Positions 1 to 9,184 of a stretch of 64,000 nucleotides of DNA are shown here, one piece after another. Each line of letters opens with the position of its first letter. Positions within the stretch are counted from its first letter, which is position 1. The notes beneath the pieces are model-generated. The model was not told the origin of the DNA, made no database searches, and saw only the letters and a program-made list of their open reading frames with translations. Source of the DNA: Aquimarina sp. U1-2 (GTDB taxonomy: Bacteria > Bacteroidota > Bacteroidia > Flavobacteriales > Flavobacteriaceae). The position numbers were made by a program, and so were the translations under genes. Where the stretch lies: positions 248,001-312,000 of the forward strand of contig NZ_JAGKIK010000002.1 in assembly GCF_017897595.1 (NCBI RefSeq). Direction: 5' to 3'.

Positions 1-1
1 A

Positions 2-1426
2 GATGCCAAAAATATAGTTGGAGTGTTTACTATTGCTGAAGATACGACCAGCGATGTGGGTGTCGTGCGTATTGATTCCCCTGCAAATGCTGTTTTAACA
101 AATTCAGAAACGATAACGATTGCTATAAAGAACTTTGGTACTTCGGTACAAACTGATATTCCTGTGAGTTATACTGTAGAGGGTAATAGCCCTGTTACCG
201 AAATAGTGCCAGGACCTGTTAATGCAGGAGAGACAATAGTATTTTCCTTCAGCACTGTTACAGATTTAACTTCAGAACGATCGTATATCATCACAGCAGA
301 AACCAATCTTTCAGGAGACACTATGCCTGAAAATGATTGTACCTCACGAGAGATTAAAAACTTACTTGCTAATGATGTAGGGGTCACCAATTTGATTTCG
401 CTTGCATCGGGTGTACAGTTTTCTTCAGCAGAAGAAATTACCATTACTCTTTTTAATTACGGCGGTGTATCACAGACTAATATTCCTGTTTTTTATTCCA
501 TTAATGGTGAAACTACGGTTAACGAGGTCTTTACAGGTACACTAGCATCACAGCAATCGGCAACCTATACATTTACGACCGCAGCCAATTTACAAGACTT
601 AGGAACATATACAATAGCGTTGGGAACTTTACTTACAACCGATGAAGATACCACAAACGATAGTATAGAAAGGAATTTTGAAAATTTGCTTTGCAGACCA
701 ACATCAAACTGTGCACGATTTGGAGATGGTATAACGTATTTTCAATTGGCTAATGTGACCAATTTCCCCATCAATTGTAACACCGGATACGAAGATTTTA
801 CTGATCATACGCCCATACAGCTTACCAGAGCAACTCCATATACGTTGACAGTTAGATCTGGTTTTGCAGATGATAACGAATCAGAGCGATTTTCTTTCTG
901 GATAGATGTTAATGACAATAATATATTCGAAAATACCGAATTGATTCTCAACAATCAGGTCATTACCGAAATTAATACAGATCAGACCTATACCTTTACT
1001 TTAGACGATAATACTGCGTTAGGATCTCATTTATGTAGAATTAGGGGAGGCGATGTTAATTCTAATGAAGAAGGAGCGTTATTAAATGATACTTGCGGTT
1101 CGATGTTGTTCGGAACTACTCATGACTACACAGTCGAAGTTTTGGATAGGCCTATAGGACCCGACCCAAATGTAGCTACACGTCTTATAGTAGTAAGTCA
1201 ACCTAATAATCAATTTATCATCACTAAGACAGATCCCGACGGTCCTGTAGAAGAACGAATTTATATTTTTAATCTGCTAGGTCAAATTGTAGCTTCTAAT
1301 CTTGTAAAAAAAGATGGAAACAATACATTTACCTACGAATTGGATATGTCTTTTGCAAGATCTGGGATTTACTTTGCCCGATTGGGAAATAGCAAAAATA
1401 ATGTTGCAGGATTTGGAGTGCTCTAA
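2..1426 (+). CDS. Secreted T9SS cargo protein with GEVED domain, 5' end outside window
   Basis: The reading frame is open to the left edge, so the N-terminus and signal peptide are missing. The first part has two similar segments of about 105 residues, each opening with a DVGV motif, that look like CARDB or Ig-type beta domains. A GEVED-type domain follows at roughly residues 230-380 of the visible part, with WIDVNDNNIFENTE and RIRGGDVNSNEEGA. The last 80 residues match a type A Por secretion-system sorting domain: YIFNLLGQIV, then SGIYFARL. Such proteins are exported by the type IX system and kept at the surface or released. The catalytic or binding domain, if any, would lie upstream of the window, so the function is unknown. 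Confidence 0.85.
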   Translation, partial: DAKNIVGVFTIAEDTTSDVGVVRIDSPANAVLTNSETITIAIKNFGTSVQTDIPVSYTVEGNSPVTEIVPGPVNAGETIVFSFSTVTDLTSERSYIITAETNLSGDTMPENDCTSREIKNLLANDVGVTNLISLASGVQFSSAEEITITLFNYGGVSQTNIPVFYSINGETTVNEVFTGTLASQQSATYTFTTAANLQDLGTYTIALGTLLTTDEDTTNDSIERNFENLLCRPTSNCARFGDGITYFQLANVTNFPINCNTGYEDFTDHTPIQLTRATPYTLTVRSGFADDNESERFSFWIDVNDNNIFENTELILNNQVITEINTDQTYTFTLDDNTALGSHLCRIRGGDVNSNEEGALLNDTCGSMLFGTTHDYTVEVLDRPIGPDPNVATRLIVVSQPNNQFIITKTDPDGPVEERIYIFNLLGQIVASNLVKKDGNNTFTYELDMSFARSGIYFARLGNSKNNVAGFGVL

Positions 1427-1484
1427 GAGGTATATTAAATCCGCTTTAAGCATTAGAAAATCTATTACGGCTTTAAACTGCTGC

Positions 1485-1560
1485 AAAACCAAGCACTACG
1501 TTGTATTTTTAAGTTTCACCGTAGCGATGCTATGCTGAAACTTAGAAAACACTTGGTTTT
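1485..1560. repeat. Nested inverted repeat with CGTAGC apex, copy 1
   Basis: The outer arms are AAAACCAAG (1485-1493) and CTTGGTTTT (1552-1560). The inner arms are AAGTTTCA (1511-1518) and TGAAACTT (1536-1543). The apex is CCGTAGC-gat-GCTATGC. It lies just downstream of the secreted protein gene and could serve as its terminator, although no long T-run follows. A second element of the same architecture is at 62001-62081. Confidence 0.7.
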
Positions 1561-1606
1561 ATGACATTTTCAACCCTCATAACGAAATTCTAATGCATAA
1601 ACCGGG

Positions 1607-1960
1607 TTAAAAACGCTCATGAACTGCAGTAATAGATACCGGGCGTGCCTCTTTGCATCGGTTGGGCATTCTCAAACTCGAAAATTTTACCCAGACTTTT
1701 GAAAACTGCTGGCCTTTATTAGAGAACTTATCAAGATTCATAGGATCAAGCGTATCTTTAGACCCTTCGATTGTGAGGATATAAGGGCATTCCTTTGTTT
1801 TACCAGCGGTAATAGTACCCTTGCTAAAGCCTTTCTCTTTCATTTCTTTTTCTTGATTTTCGTCGATCTTGGCCATAGATGTATTCATTGTTTTTGTTTC
1901 TTGTAAAGATGCACAGGTGTATAGACTAAACGCAGCTACTAAATAAACGATCCTAAACAT
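1607..1960 (-). CDS. Small putative lipoprotein, unknown function
   Basis: I do not recognise this 117-residue protein. It begins with a short hydrophobic segment ending in FSLYTCAS, where the cysteine could be a lipidation site, although the lipobox is weak. A charged stretch rich in Lys and Glu follows, then a compact part with two further cysteines that could form a disulfide. Exonuclease III is divergent and only about 70 nt away. No conserved domain is evident; an envelope location is inferred from the N-terminus only. Confidence 0.55.
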   Translation of the reverse strand: MFRIVYLVAAFSLYTCASLQETKTMNTSMAKIDENQEKEMKEKGFSKGTITAGKTKECPYILTIEGSKDTLDPMNLDKFSNKGQQFSKVWVKFSSLRMPNRCKEARPVSITAVHERF

Positions 1961-2033
1961 AATTAAAATGAATTGCAGTTGTTGTTATAAAGATATAGGT
2001 TTTATTTTTACCAAAATTTCAAATGTATATCCT

Positions 2034-2798
2034 ATGAAAATCATTTCCTATAACGTAAACGGAATCAGAGCAGCAATCAATAAAGGATTTTTAGAGTGGT
2101 TGCAACAGGCAGATCCAGATGTAATTTGTCTTCAGGAAATAAAAGCTAACGAAGATCAACTAGATCTTAACAAATTCGCAGCAGCAGGATATCCGTACAA
2201 CTATTGGTATAGCGCACAAAAAAAAGGATATAGCGGAGTAGCAATTTTATCAAAAAATGCTCCCAATCATATCGAATACGGCACCGGTATCGAATATATG
2301 GATCAGGAAGGGCGCAATGTAAGAGCCGACTTTAACGAAGTATCTATTATGAGTCTTTACTTGCCTAGCGGTACCAATATCAATCGTTTAGAGCATAAGT
2401 TGAAGTTTATGGCCGATTTTCAAACGTATATTGATTCGCTAAAGCAACAGTATCCTAATCTGGTTATCCTTGGAGACTATAATATCTGTCACCAGGCGAT
2501 TGATATACATGATCCTGTGCGTAATAAAAATGTATCTGGTTTTTTACCGGTAGAACGCGAATGGATCAGTAATTTTATCGATAGCGGATTTATTGATTCT
2601 TTCAGACATTTTAACAAAGAACCGCATCACTATTCATGGTGGAGTTATCGGGCCAATGCCAGGGCAAATAATAAAGGATGGCGTTTGGATTACGGAATGG
2701 TAGCACAACCCCTACAAGATAAATTGAAAAGAGCCGTTATTCTATCAGAGGCAAAACATAGTGATCATTGCCCCATTGTTGTTGAATTAGACCTGTAA
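2034..2798 (+). CDS. xth: Exodeoxyribonuclease III
   Basis: This AP endonuclease and 3'-5' exonuclease of the ExoIII/APE1 family acts in base-excision repair. Family motifs are clear: YNVNGIRA near the start, CLQEIKA with the metal-binding Glu, LGDYNICH with the Asp-x-Asn pair, and the C-terminal SDHCPIV with the catalytic Asp-His. An in-frame ATG at 1968 would add 22 residues with no family counterpart, so I use the ATG at 2034, which opens directly on MKIISYNVNG. The resulting 254 residues is the usual bacterial length. It is single-standing, divergent from the small lipoprotein gene. Confidence 0.96.
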   Translation: MKIISYNVNGIRAAINKGFLEWLQQADPDVICLQEIKANEDQLDLNKFAAAGYPYNYWYSAQKKGYSGVAILSKNAPNHIEYGTGIEYMDQEGRNVRADFNEVSIMSLYLPSGTNINRLEHKLKFMADFQTYIDSLKQQYPNLVILGDYNICHQAIDIHDPVRNKNVSGFLPVEREWISNFIDSGFIDSFRHFNKEPHHYSWWSYRANARANNKGWRLDYGMVAQPLQDKLKRAVILSEAKHSDHCPIVVELDL

Positions 2799-2865
2799 CG
2801 GTTCCATTTTCGGTTGCCAGCAGCTAACGAAGGAACTTCAATCGTCTGGAACTACTTAAAATCAA

Positions 2866-2918
2866 TGCAAAAACAGCATTTTTTTAGCAAATCGAAAAAA
2901 GTTTAAACGAGTTCACTA
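2866..2918 (+). promoter_or_regulatory. 53-nt element upstream of the OmpA gene, shared with the sigma-54 activator
   Basis: This stretch ends 17 nt before the OmpA start codon. It matches, on the other strand, 61957-62008 upstream of the NtrC-type regulator, with four substitutions and one gap by eye. It contains GCATTTTTTTAGC and an invariant AAAAAGTTTAAA core flanked by short dyad arms (TCG and CGA here). No TANNTTTG box is visible between it and the gene, so it may be an operator or a promoter for another sigma factor. Confidence 0.55.
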
Positions 2919-2935
2919 CCTAAAAACCCTATAAA

Positions 2936-3895
2936 ATGAGTAAACACATTGTATTTATGATTGTCGCAGCCGTACTTACCACTTCTTGTGTAACGTCTAA
3001 AGTATACAAAGATCTTGAAGGTAAGTACGCCAGTTTGAAACGGAAAAATCGTAAGATGGAAGACCAGTTTGCCGAATTGGAAAAGCAAAACAATACGAAT
3101 AAAAAATCGCTAAACGAGCGTACGGCGCAGTATGAAAAAGTTAAGGCAGAAAGAGATGAGCTACAGCGCAATTACGACGCTGCACAGGCCAATTATGAAA
3201 ACCTAAAAAGATCGTATGATGCTTTAGAAAAAAATAGTTCTGCTGCTATAGCTGCCAATAGTAAAAAGAACAGAGAGTTATTATCACAATTAGAAGAAAA
3301 GGAACGAGTACTGGCACAAGAGCGCACCCGCCTGGATAAATTACAGCGGGATTTAGAGGCGCGCTCCCAAAGAGTTGATGAATTAGAAGGATTAATCGCT
3401 GCCAAAGATGCCAAAATGCAAAAGTTGAAATCGGCAATTTCTAAAGCCTTACGAAACTTTGAAGGCAAAGGTCTTACCGTAGAAGAGCGCAACGGAAAGG
3501 TATATATTTCTATGGAAAACAAATTATTGTTCGAATCGGGCAGCTGGGCTGTAGGAGCGCAAGGTCGAAAAGCTGTTAAACAATTGGGAAAAGTTTTGGC
3601 TGAAAATCCAGACATTGCCGTTTTGATCGAAGGGCATACCGATGATGATCCGTATACAGGTAATACACAATTATCTGGGAATTGGGATTTATCTACCAAA
3701 AGAGCTACGGCTATTGTTACTATTTTGGTAGAAAACAAACGAATCGATCCACAAAATCTAACTGCTGCGGGCAGGGGAGAATTTGCCCCGGTAGCAGGTA
3801 ATGACACCAGCCAGGGTAAAAGCAAAAACAGGCGAATCGAAGTGATACTAACCCCAAAACTGGACGAAATTTCTAAATTGCTAAACGATATCTAA
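2936..3895 (+). CDS. OmpA-family peptidoglycan-binding lipoprotein with coiled coil
   Basis: The protein starts with a lipoprotein signal ending in VLTTSC. Residues of about 25-165 form a long charged coiled coil rich in Lys, Glu, Arg and Gln. The C-terminal part, about 190-310, is an OmpA-like domain: IEGHTDDDPYTG, LSTKRATAIV, GRGEFAPVAGND and KNRRIEV, the usual residues for binding diaminopimelate in peptidoglycan. It probably tethers the outer membrane to the wall. It is followed by a strong terminator, so it is monocistronic. Its upstream region shares a 53-nt element with the sigma-54 response regulator gene at the far end of the window. Confidence 0.9.
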   Translation: MSKHIVFMIVAAVLTTSCVTSKVYKDLEGKYASLKRKNRKMEDQFAELEKQNNTNKKSLNERTAQYEKVKAERDELQRNYDAAQANYENLKRSYDALEKNSSAAIAANSKKNRELLSQLEEKERVLAQERTRLDKLQRDLEARSQRVDELEGLIAAKDAKMQKLKSAISKALRNFEGKGLTVEERNGKVYISMENKLLFESGSWAVGAQGRKAVKQLGKVLAENPDIAVLIEGHTDDDPYTGNTQLSGNWDLSTKRATAIVTILVENKRIDPQNLTAAGRGEFAPVAGNDTSQGKSKNRRIEVILTPKLDEISKLLNDI

Positions 3896-3917
3896 TTTTG
3901 GAGTGAGATGTAAAAAA

Positions 3918-3944
3918 ATAGCGGCCTTTTGGCCGCTGTTTTTA
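3918..3944 (+). terminator. Rho-independent terminator of the OmpA gene
   Basis: The stem AGCGGCC-tttt-GGCCGCT is followed by GTTTTT, 22 nt after the stop codon. It also lies downstream of the convergent gene at 3965-4369 and may serve both. Confidence 0.9.
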
Positions 3945-3964
3945 TATCATAGAAGAGGACTTCG

Positions 3965-4369
3965 TTATTGGAATAGACTATCCAAAATTTTGGATACATC
4001 AGCATCTTGATTTTCTGCCAGGGTAGTCTTTAATTCTAAAAGTTTAGCTTGAAAAGTTTCAATCACGCGTTCAGCATTCATTTTATCTAATTGAATGCTT
4101 CTTCCGGTAGTGGTTAACAAAGAATATTGATAATGATTTAAATGTTTTGGCTTTGACTTATCTAATTTTTTCTGTACCGATACCGTTCCTTTGCCTGTAA
4201 TTATAGAAATCACATTACCTGCGGCAGTTACTTTATCTGTTTGCTCGCCAAGATCTGTAGCAAGAGAATATACTCGATCAAAAACCTCGGTAAGTTTTGT
4301 CCAATCCTCCTGAGCCTGAACTGAGAATCCTGCACCTAGCACGAATAAAAGTAGAAATAATTTTTTCAT
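3965..4369 (-). CDS. Secreted protein of unknown function
   Basis: The 134 residues begin with a Sec signal peptide ending in SVQAQ, typical of periplasmic proteins in this phylum. The mature part is mostly helical in appearance, with many Lys, Glu and Leu and no cysteine. I recognise no domain. It converges on the OmpA gene, with the shared terminator between them, and is divergent from the acidic protein at 4650. The 280-nt divergent region is very AT-rich and shows no clear TANNTTTG box for either gene. Confidence 0.7.
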   Translation of the reverse strand: MKKLFLLLFVLGAGFSVQAQEDWTKLTEVFDRVYSLATDLGEQTDKVTAAGNVISIITGKGTVSVQKKLDKSKPKHLNHYQYSLLTTTGRSIQLDKMNAERVIETFQAKLLELKTTLAENQDADVSKILDSLFQ

Positions 4370-4649
4370 AATGTTTGGGTGTTAAAAAATGTATTAAAAG
4401 TTTATAGGTTAATGAAATTGGTTACTTAACGCATAAATTCTTATTTTTATTGTTAAAATAACCTTAATTATTTGCGTCAAAATAGACATTATATTTCACA
4501 AAAACCAAAAAGTATGCCACGAATTTAATAAAGAAAAATAAAAACCTTAGATATGTTAAAGAAAAAGGAATGAAAATAAAGGCTATACGTAACAAAATGA
4601 CGTTGTGAAACGTTTATACTACCCCAATTAATTTTAAACTATCAAACAA

Positions 4650-5180
4650 ATGAAGAAGCTATCCATTTTTTTACTAGTAGTACTTGCCGTGTTTAGAGGC
4701 ATAAGCCAGGAAAGTGAAGAAGAGTACCCATACGAAGAAGAAACACAAAGTGAAGAGGAAGTACAGGAAGAGGATGATGTACAAGATGAAGAGAATGCTA
4801 ATTATTTTGACCTGTATAACTATTTTAGTTTTACCAATGATGAATATGCCAATGCTACCGATAAGGTAAATGAAATGTATCCTGAAGAGCAAGACATCCT
4901 GAATACATTTGTACTAGAGGTTCAAAAGGACGAGGTACTAAAAGACCGCTTATTTGGAGAGTTGATAGCAAAGCCTAATAAAAAAAATCCGTACAAAGGT
5001 AAAGACAGCCCTGGGTTTATGTGCGTCTTAAAAGGTCTTATAGAAAACAAAACTGTTTATGACGAAATTGTAAGTAAAGGGGTCTCTGAAGGTGAAGCTC
5101 GAAACGTAGCGGCGCTTGCTGAAAGAACGATTCGCAGAAAATGCGGTATCTCTAAAAAAGCGAATGATGAGGAGAATTAG
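4650..5180 (+). CDS. Secreted acidic protein of unknown function
   Basis: The 176 residues start with a hydrophobic signal ending near RGISQ. About 35 residues dominated by Glu, Asp and Gln follow. The rest, about 55-176, contains a TNDEYANATDKVNE segment and a KDSPGFMCVLKG segment with one of two cysteines. I do not recognise the family. The very acidic stretch could bind calcium or cationic partners, but this is only inference. A terminator follows closely, so the gene is probably transcribed alone. Confidence 0.65.
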   Translation: MKKLSIFLLVVLAVFRGISQESEEEYPYEEETQSEEEVQEEDDVQDEENANYFDLYNYFSFTNDEYANATDKVNEMYPEEQDILNTFVLEVQKDEVLKDRLFGELIAKPNKKNPYKGKDSPGFMCVLKGLIENKTVYDEIVSKGVSEGEARNVAALAERTIRRKCGISKKANDEEN

Positions 5181-5206
5181 ATACAAACAAAGCAAATAGT
5201 AACCAA

Positions 5207-5234
5207 AAAAGAGCCTCATACAAGAGACTCTTTT
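5207..5234. terminator. Hairpin terminator after the acidic protein gene
   Basis: The arms AAAAGAGCCTC and GAGACTCTTTT pair with one mismatch around a 6-nt loop, with A and T runs on both sides. It can act in either direction. Confidence 0.75.
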
Positions 5235-5555
5235 CCATCAAATAGGGTCAAGTCAGTCATTTCCCTATCATAAAATCACACCAATCCTCGTCTAGCAATT
5301 GAGCACATGGTCTATATTATAAGTATGTAAGAAAAAATCGTTCCGAATATAACCATTTATTTAAATAATTGATTATCAGTCATTTTAAAATACAGGCTAT
5401 CATATAATTGTAGATAAAACACTAATCGCTGTAGAGATTGTACTCATTTTCGTGTACCCGGCTTTGTGATTAATTATGATAATTTTTACATAAGATCATA
5501 GGATAGTTTCTACTTTTGAAGCCATTAACCCGAAAACCGCTTAGAGATTTAGGAT
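5235..5555. other. AT-rich intergenic region before the aldo/keto reductase
   Basis: I see no gene or repeat in this 320-nt stretch. The only recognisable signal is a TACTTTTG box at 5511-5518, a likely -7 element for the next gene, with no good TTG at the usual distance. Confidence 0.5.
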
Positions 5556-6587
5556 ATGAAATACACTACCCTACCTAATACCGATATTAAAGTAAGCAAA
5601 ATATGCTTAGGCACGATGACCTGGGGAGAGCAGAATACAGAAGATGAAGCTCATCAACAACTAGACTATGCTATAGCACAAGGCGTAAATTTTATTGATA
5701 CGGCCGAATTGTATTCGGTTCCTGCTAAGAAAGAAACACAAGGCAGCACCGAAAGGATTATAGGTACCTGGCTAAAAAAAACAGGAAAACGCGACGATGT
5801 AGTTATTGCTACCAAAATCGTAGGTCCCCGAGAATTTGTGAAACATATTCGAACGGGTGGATTTACCAAAGCCGAATTTGAAGATGCTATCCATAAAAGC
5901 TTACAACGCTTACAAACAGAATATATAGATCTTTATCAGTTACACTGGCCCGAACGTACTACTAATTTTTTTGGGGTACGAGGGTATCAGCATGATGAAA
6001 CTGAAAAATGGCAAGATAACTTTGATAGCGTACTAAGTTACCTTCAAGATTTTGTAAAACAAGGAAAAATCGGGCAAATCGGGGTTTCTAATGAAACTGC
6101 CTACGGTGTGATGCGTTATGTGGAAGAAGCTCGAAAAGGTGCTCCTAAGATGATTACCGTGCAAAATCCATACAATTTGCTAAATCGTAAAGATGAAATA
6201 GGACTTACCGAAGTATTGCACCGCGAAAATGTGGGTCATTTACCGTATTCTCCTCTTGGTTTCGGACAACTTACAGGTAAGTATCTTGAGGATACTCCAA
6301 AAAATGCTAGAGTAACCTTGTTTCCGCAGTTTGCGCGCTATCATAACGAGAATTCATTTAAAGCCACAAGAGCCTATAACGAAATTGCTAAAAAGTATGA
6401 TCTAAGTCTAACCCAGATGGCACTAGCTTTTGTTAATGATCGTCCTTTTGTAACGAGTAACATTATAGGCGCTACAACTTTGGAACAACTTAAAGAAAAC
6501 ATCAATAGTATTGATATTACTTTGTCTGATGAAATTTTGAAAGAAATTGAAGCTGTGCATGAGGATATTCCTAATCCGGCACCATAA
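5556..6587 (+). CDS. Aldo/keto reductase, Tas-like
   Basis: This is a 343-residue NAD(P)H-dependent oxidoreductase of the aldo/keto reductase superfamily, closest in layout to E. coli Tas. The family signatures are visible: LGTMTWGEQNTE at the start, FIDTAELYSVP with the catalytic Tyr, VIATKIVGP with the catalytic Lys, LYQLHWPERTTNFFG with the His, and IGVSNETAYGV. The C-terminal SNIIGATTLEQLKENI belongs to the cofactor-binding end. The natural substrate cannot be read from sequence. It converges on radA, with 1 nt between the stop codons. Confidence 0.93.
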   Translation: MKYTTLPNTDIKVSKICLGTMTWGEQNTEDEAHQQLDYAIAQGVNFIDTAELYSVPAKKETQGSTERIIGTWLKKTGKRDDVVIATKIVGPREFVKHIRTGGFTKAEFEDAIHKSLQRLQTEYIDLYQLHWPERTTNFFGVRGYQHDETEKWQDNFDSVLSYLQDFVKQGKIGQIGVSNETAYGVMRYVEEARKGAPKMITVQNPYNLLNRKDEIGLTEVLHRENVGHLPYSPLGFGQLTGKYLEDTPKNARVTLFPQFARYHNENSFKATRAYNEIAKKYDLSLTQMALAFVNDRPFVTSNIIGATTLEQLKENINSIDITLSDEILKEIEAVHEDIPNPAP

Positions 6588-6588
6588 A

Positions 6589-7956
6589 TTATCCAAAGAG
6601 ATACTCAACCACGTCTTCAATTTTGGCCACCAGCTGTATGTTGATCTGGGTATTTTGTAATGCTATTTTATTGTATTTTGAAACAAAAATGGTAGCGAAA
6701 CCTAATTTTTCTGCTTCCTGTATACGTTGTTCCACTTTGGTCACAGGTCTTATTTCTCCCGCAAGACCTACTTCTGCAGCAAAACAAAAATCTTTTGGAA
6801 TCGGAATGTCTTCGCTAGAAGATAATATAGAAGCTACAACAGCCAGATCGATAGCGGGATCATCGACTGATATCCCCCCAGTAATATTCAAAAAAACATC
6901 TTTTGCCCCTAACCGGAAGCCTGCTCTTTTCTCTAACACAGCCAGGATCATATGAAGTCGTTTTAAATTATATCCTGTAGCACTGCGTTGAGGTGTGCCA
7001 TATACTGCAGTACTTACCAACGCCTGAATTTCTATCATCAAAGGCCGCATACCCTCTAGTGTTGAGGCTATAGCAGTACCACTTAATTCTTCGTCTTTTT
7101 TAGAAATGAGTATTTCGCTGGGGTTATTCACTTCGCGCAAACCGCTGCCTTGCATTTCGTAGATGCCAAGCTCGGACGTTGAGCCAAAACGATTTTTAAG
7201 CGCTCGCAAAATGCGGTACACATGATTGCGATCACCTTCAAACTGCAACACTGTATCTACCATATGTTCCAAAATTTTAGGACCTGCAATGGTACCATCT
7301 TTGGTAATATGGCCGATCAAAATAACCGGAGTTGCTGTTTCTTTAGCAAACTTGATGAGTTCTGTTGTACATTCTTTAATTTGAGATATACTTCCGGCAC
7401 TGCTTTCTATGTAGTCGCTGTGCAACGTTTGGATAGAATCTATCACCACAATATCGGGTACGACCGCCTCGATTTGCCTAAAGATATTTTGAGTTTTGGT
7501 TTCGGTTAGAATGAAACAATTATCAGTTTTAGATCGAATACGCTCTGCTCGCATTTTGATTTGCTTCTGGCTTTCTTCACCTGAAACATACAAAGTCTTG
7601 TAAGGTAATCTAAGGCTTACTTGCAACAAAAGCGTACTTTTACCAATACCAGGCTCACCACCTAGCAAAGTTAGTGAGCCAGGCACCAATCCACCACCCA
7701 ATACTCTATTCAACTCAAGATCATCGGTATTAAATCGGGACTCCTGGCGCGTATCAATTTGTGAAATTTTTAAAGGTTTGGCAACCCTAGATGCATTTGG
7801 GCCGGATAATTCACTTTTCCAGTCTTTTTTTTCGGCTTTTTGAACTACTTCTTCTACAATAGTATTCCATTCTTTACATGACGTGCATTGCCCTTGCCAT
7901 TTGGCATATTGCGCCCCGCAGTTCTGACAGAAAAATACAGTCTTCGTTTTAGCCAT
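6589..7956 (-). CDS. radA: DNA repair protein RadA
   Basis: RadA is a RecA-like ATPase and branch-migration factor in recombinational repair. The 455 residues show the C4 zinc finger (CQNCGAQYAKWQGQCTSC), Walker A (GGEPGIGKSTLL), a Walker B ending in VIDSIQT, the RadA-specific KNRFG motif, and a C-terminal Lon-protease-like domain of about 150 residues starting near RPLMIEIQALV. All expected parts are present and the length is normal. It lies 32 nt downstream of the esterase-like gene on the same strand, so the two may be cotranscribed. Confidence 0.97.
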   Translation of the reverse strand: MAKTKTVFFCQNCGAQYAKWQGQCTSCKEWNTIVEEVVQKAEKKDWKSELSGPNASRVAKPLKISQIDTRQESRFNTDDLELNRVLGGGLVPGSLTLLGGEPGIGKSTLLLQVSLRLPYKTLYVSGEESQKQIKMRAERIRSKTDNCFILTETKTQNIFRQIEAVVPDIVVIDSIQTLHSDYIESSAGSISQIKECTTELIKFAKETATPVILIGHITKDGTIAGPKILEHMVDTVLQFEGDRNHVYRILRALKNRFGSTSELGIYEMQGSGLREVNNPSEILISKKDEELSGTAIASTLEGMRPLMIEIQALVSTAVYGTPQRSATGYNLKRLHMILAVLEKRAGFRLGAKDVFLNITGGISVDDPAIDLAVVASILSSSEDIPIPKDFCFAAEVGLAGEIRPVTKVEQRIQEAEKLGFATIFVSKYNKIALQNTQINIQLVAKIEDVVEYLFG

Positions 7957-7988
7957 GAATTATGGAGTGAGGTATAAAAAAGCGTGTA

Positions 7989-9134
7989 TTACCACCCAAA
8001 ATCATCCTTAATTTTATTCACCTTATCCAACATGTAATCTTTAGTTAGAAAAGCAACTTCTTCAAGCTGAAAACCATTTTCATAAGATCTCATGGCTTTT
8101 TTTGGCTCTCCTGTTTGTTCATAAAACATAGCGAGAAAGTAGTGACCTAACATCGTTTCAGGATATTCTTTGATAGCTAATTTACCCAAAGGTTCTAATT
8201 CTTCCCATTTTTTATTCTTTATCATAGCCGTTGAAACCGCAACAAAGTCATTTACGCGTATTTTTCTTTTAATACCATACAATTTTTCGGTAGTACGGTA
8301 CATGTCTACTAAGTAGTCATATGTCGATGTTTCTAAAGGTAGCAAAACCTCTTTATACGTTTTTTTACTAATAGGGCGATACATTTGAAATAAAGCTTCA
8401 AGAGCTTTTGGGATTCCTCTTCCTACCAGTGTATAGTGAGAAGATTCGTCGAAATCATCAAAAAAATAGTGCATGTCTGGATTTTCTACGGCTTGCATTT
8501 TCTCATCGAGATTTCGCACTTCGGTTTTTATACTTTCAGCATCATTGGTTGCTGTAGCCAAATAGTACCAAATATCTGTAGAAGATGCTAATTTACTTGA
8601 GATACGATCTGCCATAGGTGGCGCTAGTTCGGGACTTAAACAGATATAACCCTGAAAGATTGGATTATCTTTAAACAAAAAATAGTTGATAAAATTTGCG
8701 GTGTAATCATGACCTACTATAATCTTCAATTGTGCGGTTCGATACGTTTCGTTAAGGTAAGGTAAAAGTTCTTGACCAATGAATTCAAAAAACTCTGCCC
8801 CTTTCAACGTTGGTAAAAATTCGGCTTCGTCGTATTGAACGTCGTTTTCTCTTGTTTTTCTTTGATTAATACCCACTACAATCGATTCGGGCATATCCTC
8901 CCAATACGAAAAATAATCTACATTTCCGGCTACGGGCTCAAATAGATAATCACCATCTAATACAAGGATAAGAGGATAGGTCTTGTCGACATTTTTCTTG
9001 TAATTGCGGGGGAGTTGAATTTTTAGCTCTCTACTTTGATCCAATTTAATGGATCTAAACGATTCATAAATAGCCTGACTATAAGTTGTAATTACAAACA
9101 AGCAAGCAATTACAAAAACTATATTTTTTTTCAT
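7989..9134 (-). CDS. Secreted esterase-D-like alpha/beta hydrolase with Asp in place of the nucleophile Ser
   Basis: A signal peptide (ending near VITTYSQ) leads into a putative esterase (PF00756-type) domain of about 240 residues with the opening pattern YPLILVLDGDYLFEP. A C-terminal helical part of about 100 residues looks like TPR repeats (AMRSYENGFQLEE). Where family members have G-x-S-x-G, this protein has VGHDYTANF, so the nucleophile position is Asp. A candidate catalytic His is present in DESSHYTLV. Asp nucleophiles occur in epoxide hydrolases and haloalkane dehalogenases, but it may also be an inactive relative. Substrate unknown. Confidence 0.8.
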   Translation of the reverse strand: MKKNIVFVIACLFVITTYSQAIYESFRSIKLDQSRELKIQLPRNYKKNVDKTYPLILVLDGDYLFEPVAGNVDYFSYWEDMPESIVVGINQRKTRENDVQYDEAEFLPTLKGAEFFEFIGQELLPYLNETYRTAQLKIIVGHDYTANFINYFLFKDNPIFQGYICLSPELAPPMADRISSKLASSTDIWYYLATATNDAESIKTEVRNLDEKMQAVENPDMHYFFDDFDESSHYTLVGRGIPKALEALFQMYRPISKKTYKEVLLPLETSTYDYLVDMYRTTEKLYGIKRKIRVNDFVAVSTAMIKNKKWEELEPLGKLAIKEYPETMLGHYFLAMFYEQTGEPKKAMRSYENGFQLEEVAFLTKDYMLDKVNKIKDDFGW

Positions 9135-9184
9135 AAGTATGCTAGGATTAAGGTTAAGCTAGGAGCAATATATAAATAATTTAC

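Noticed and set aside
3193..3825. A long antisense frame over the OmpA gene
   Set aside because: It is a shadow of the coding strand: no start context, odd composition, and the forward frame has clear OmpA motifs.
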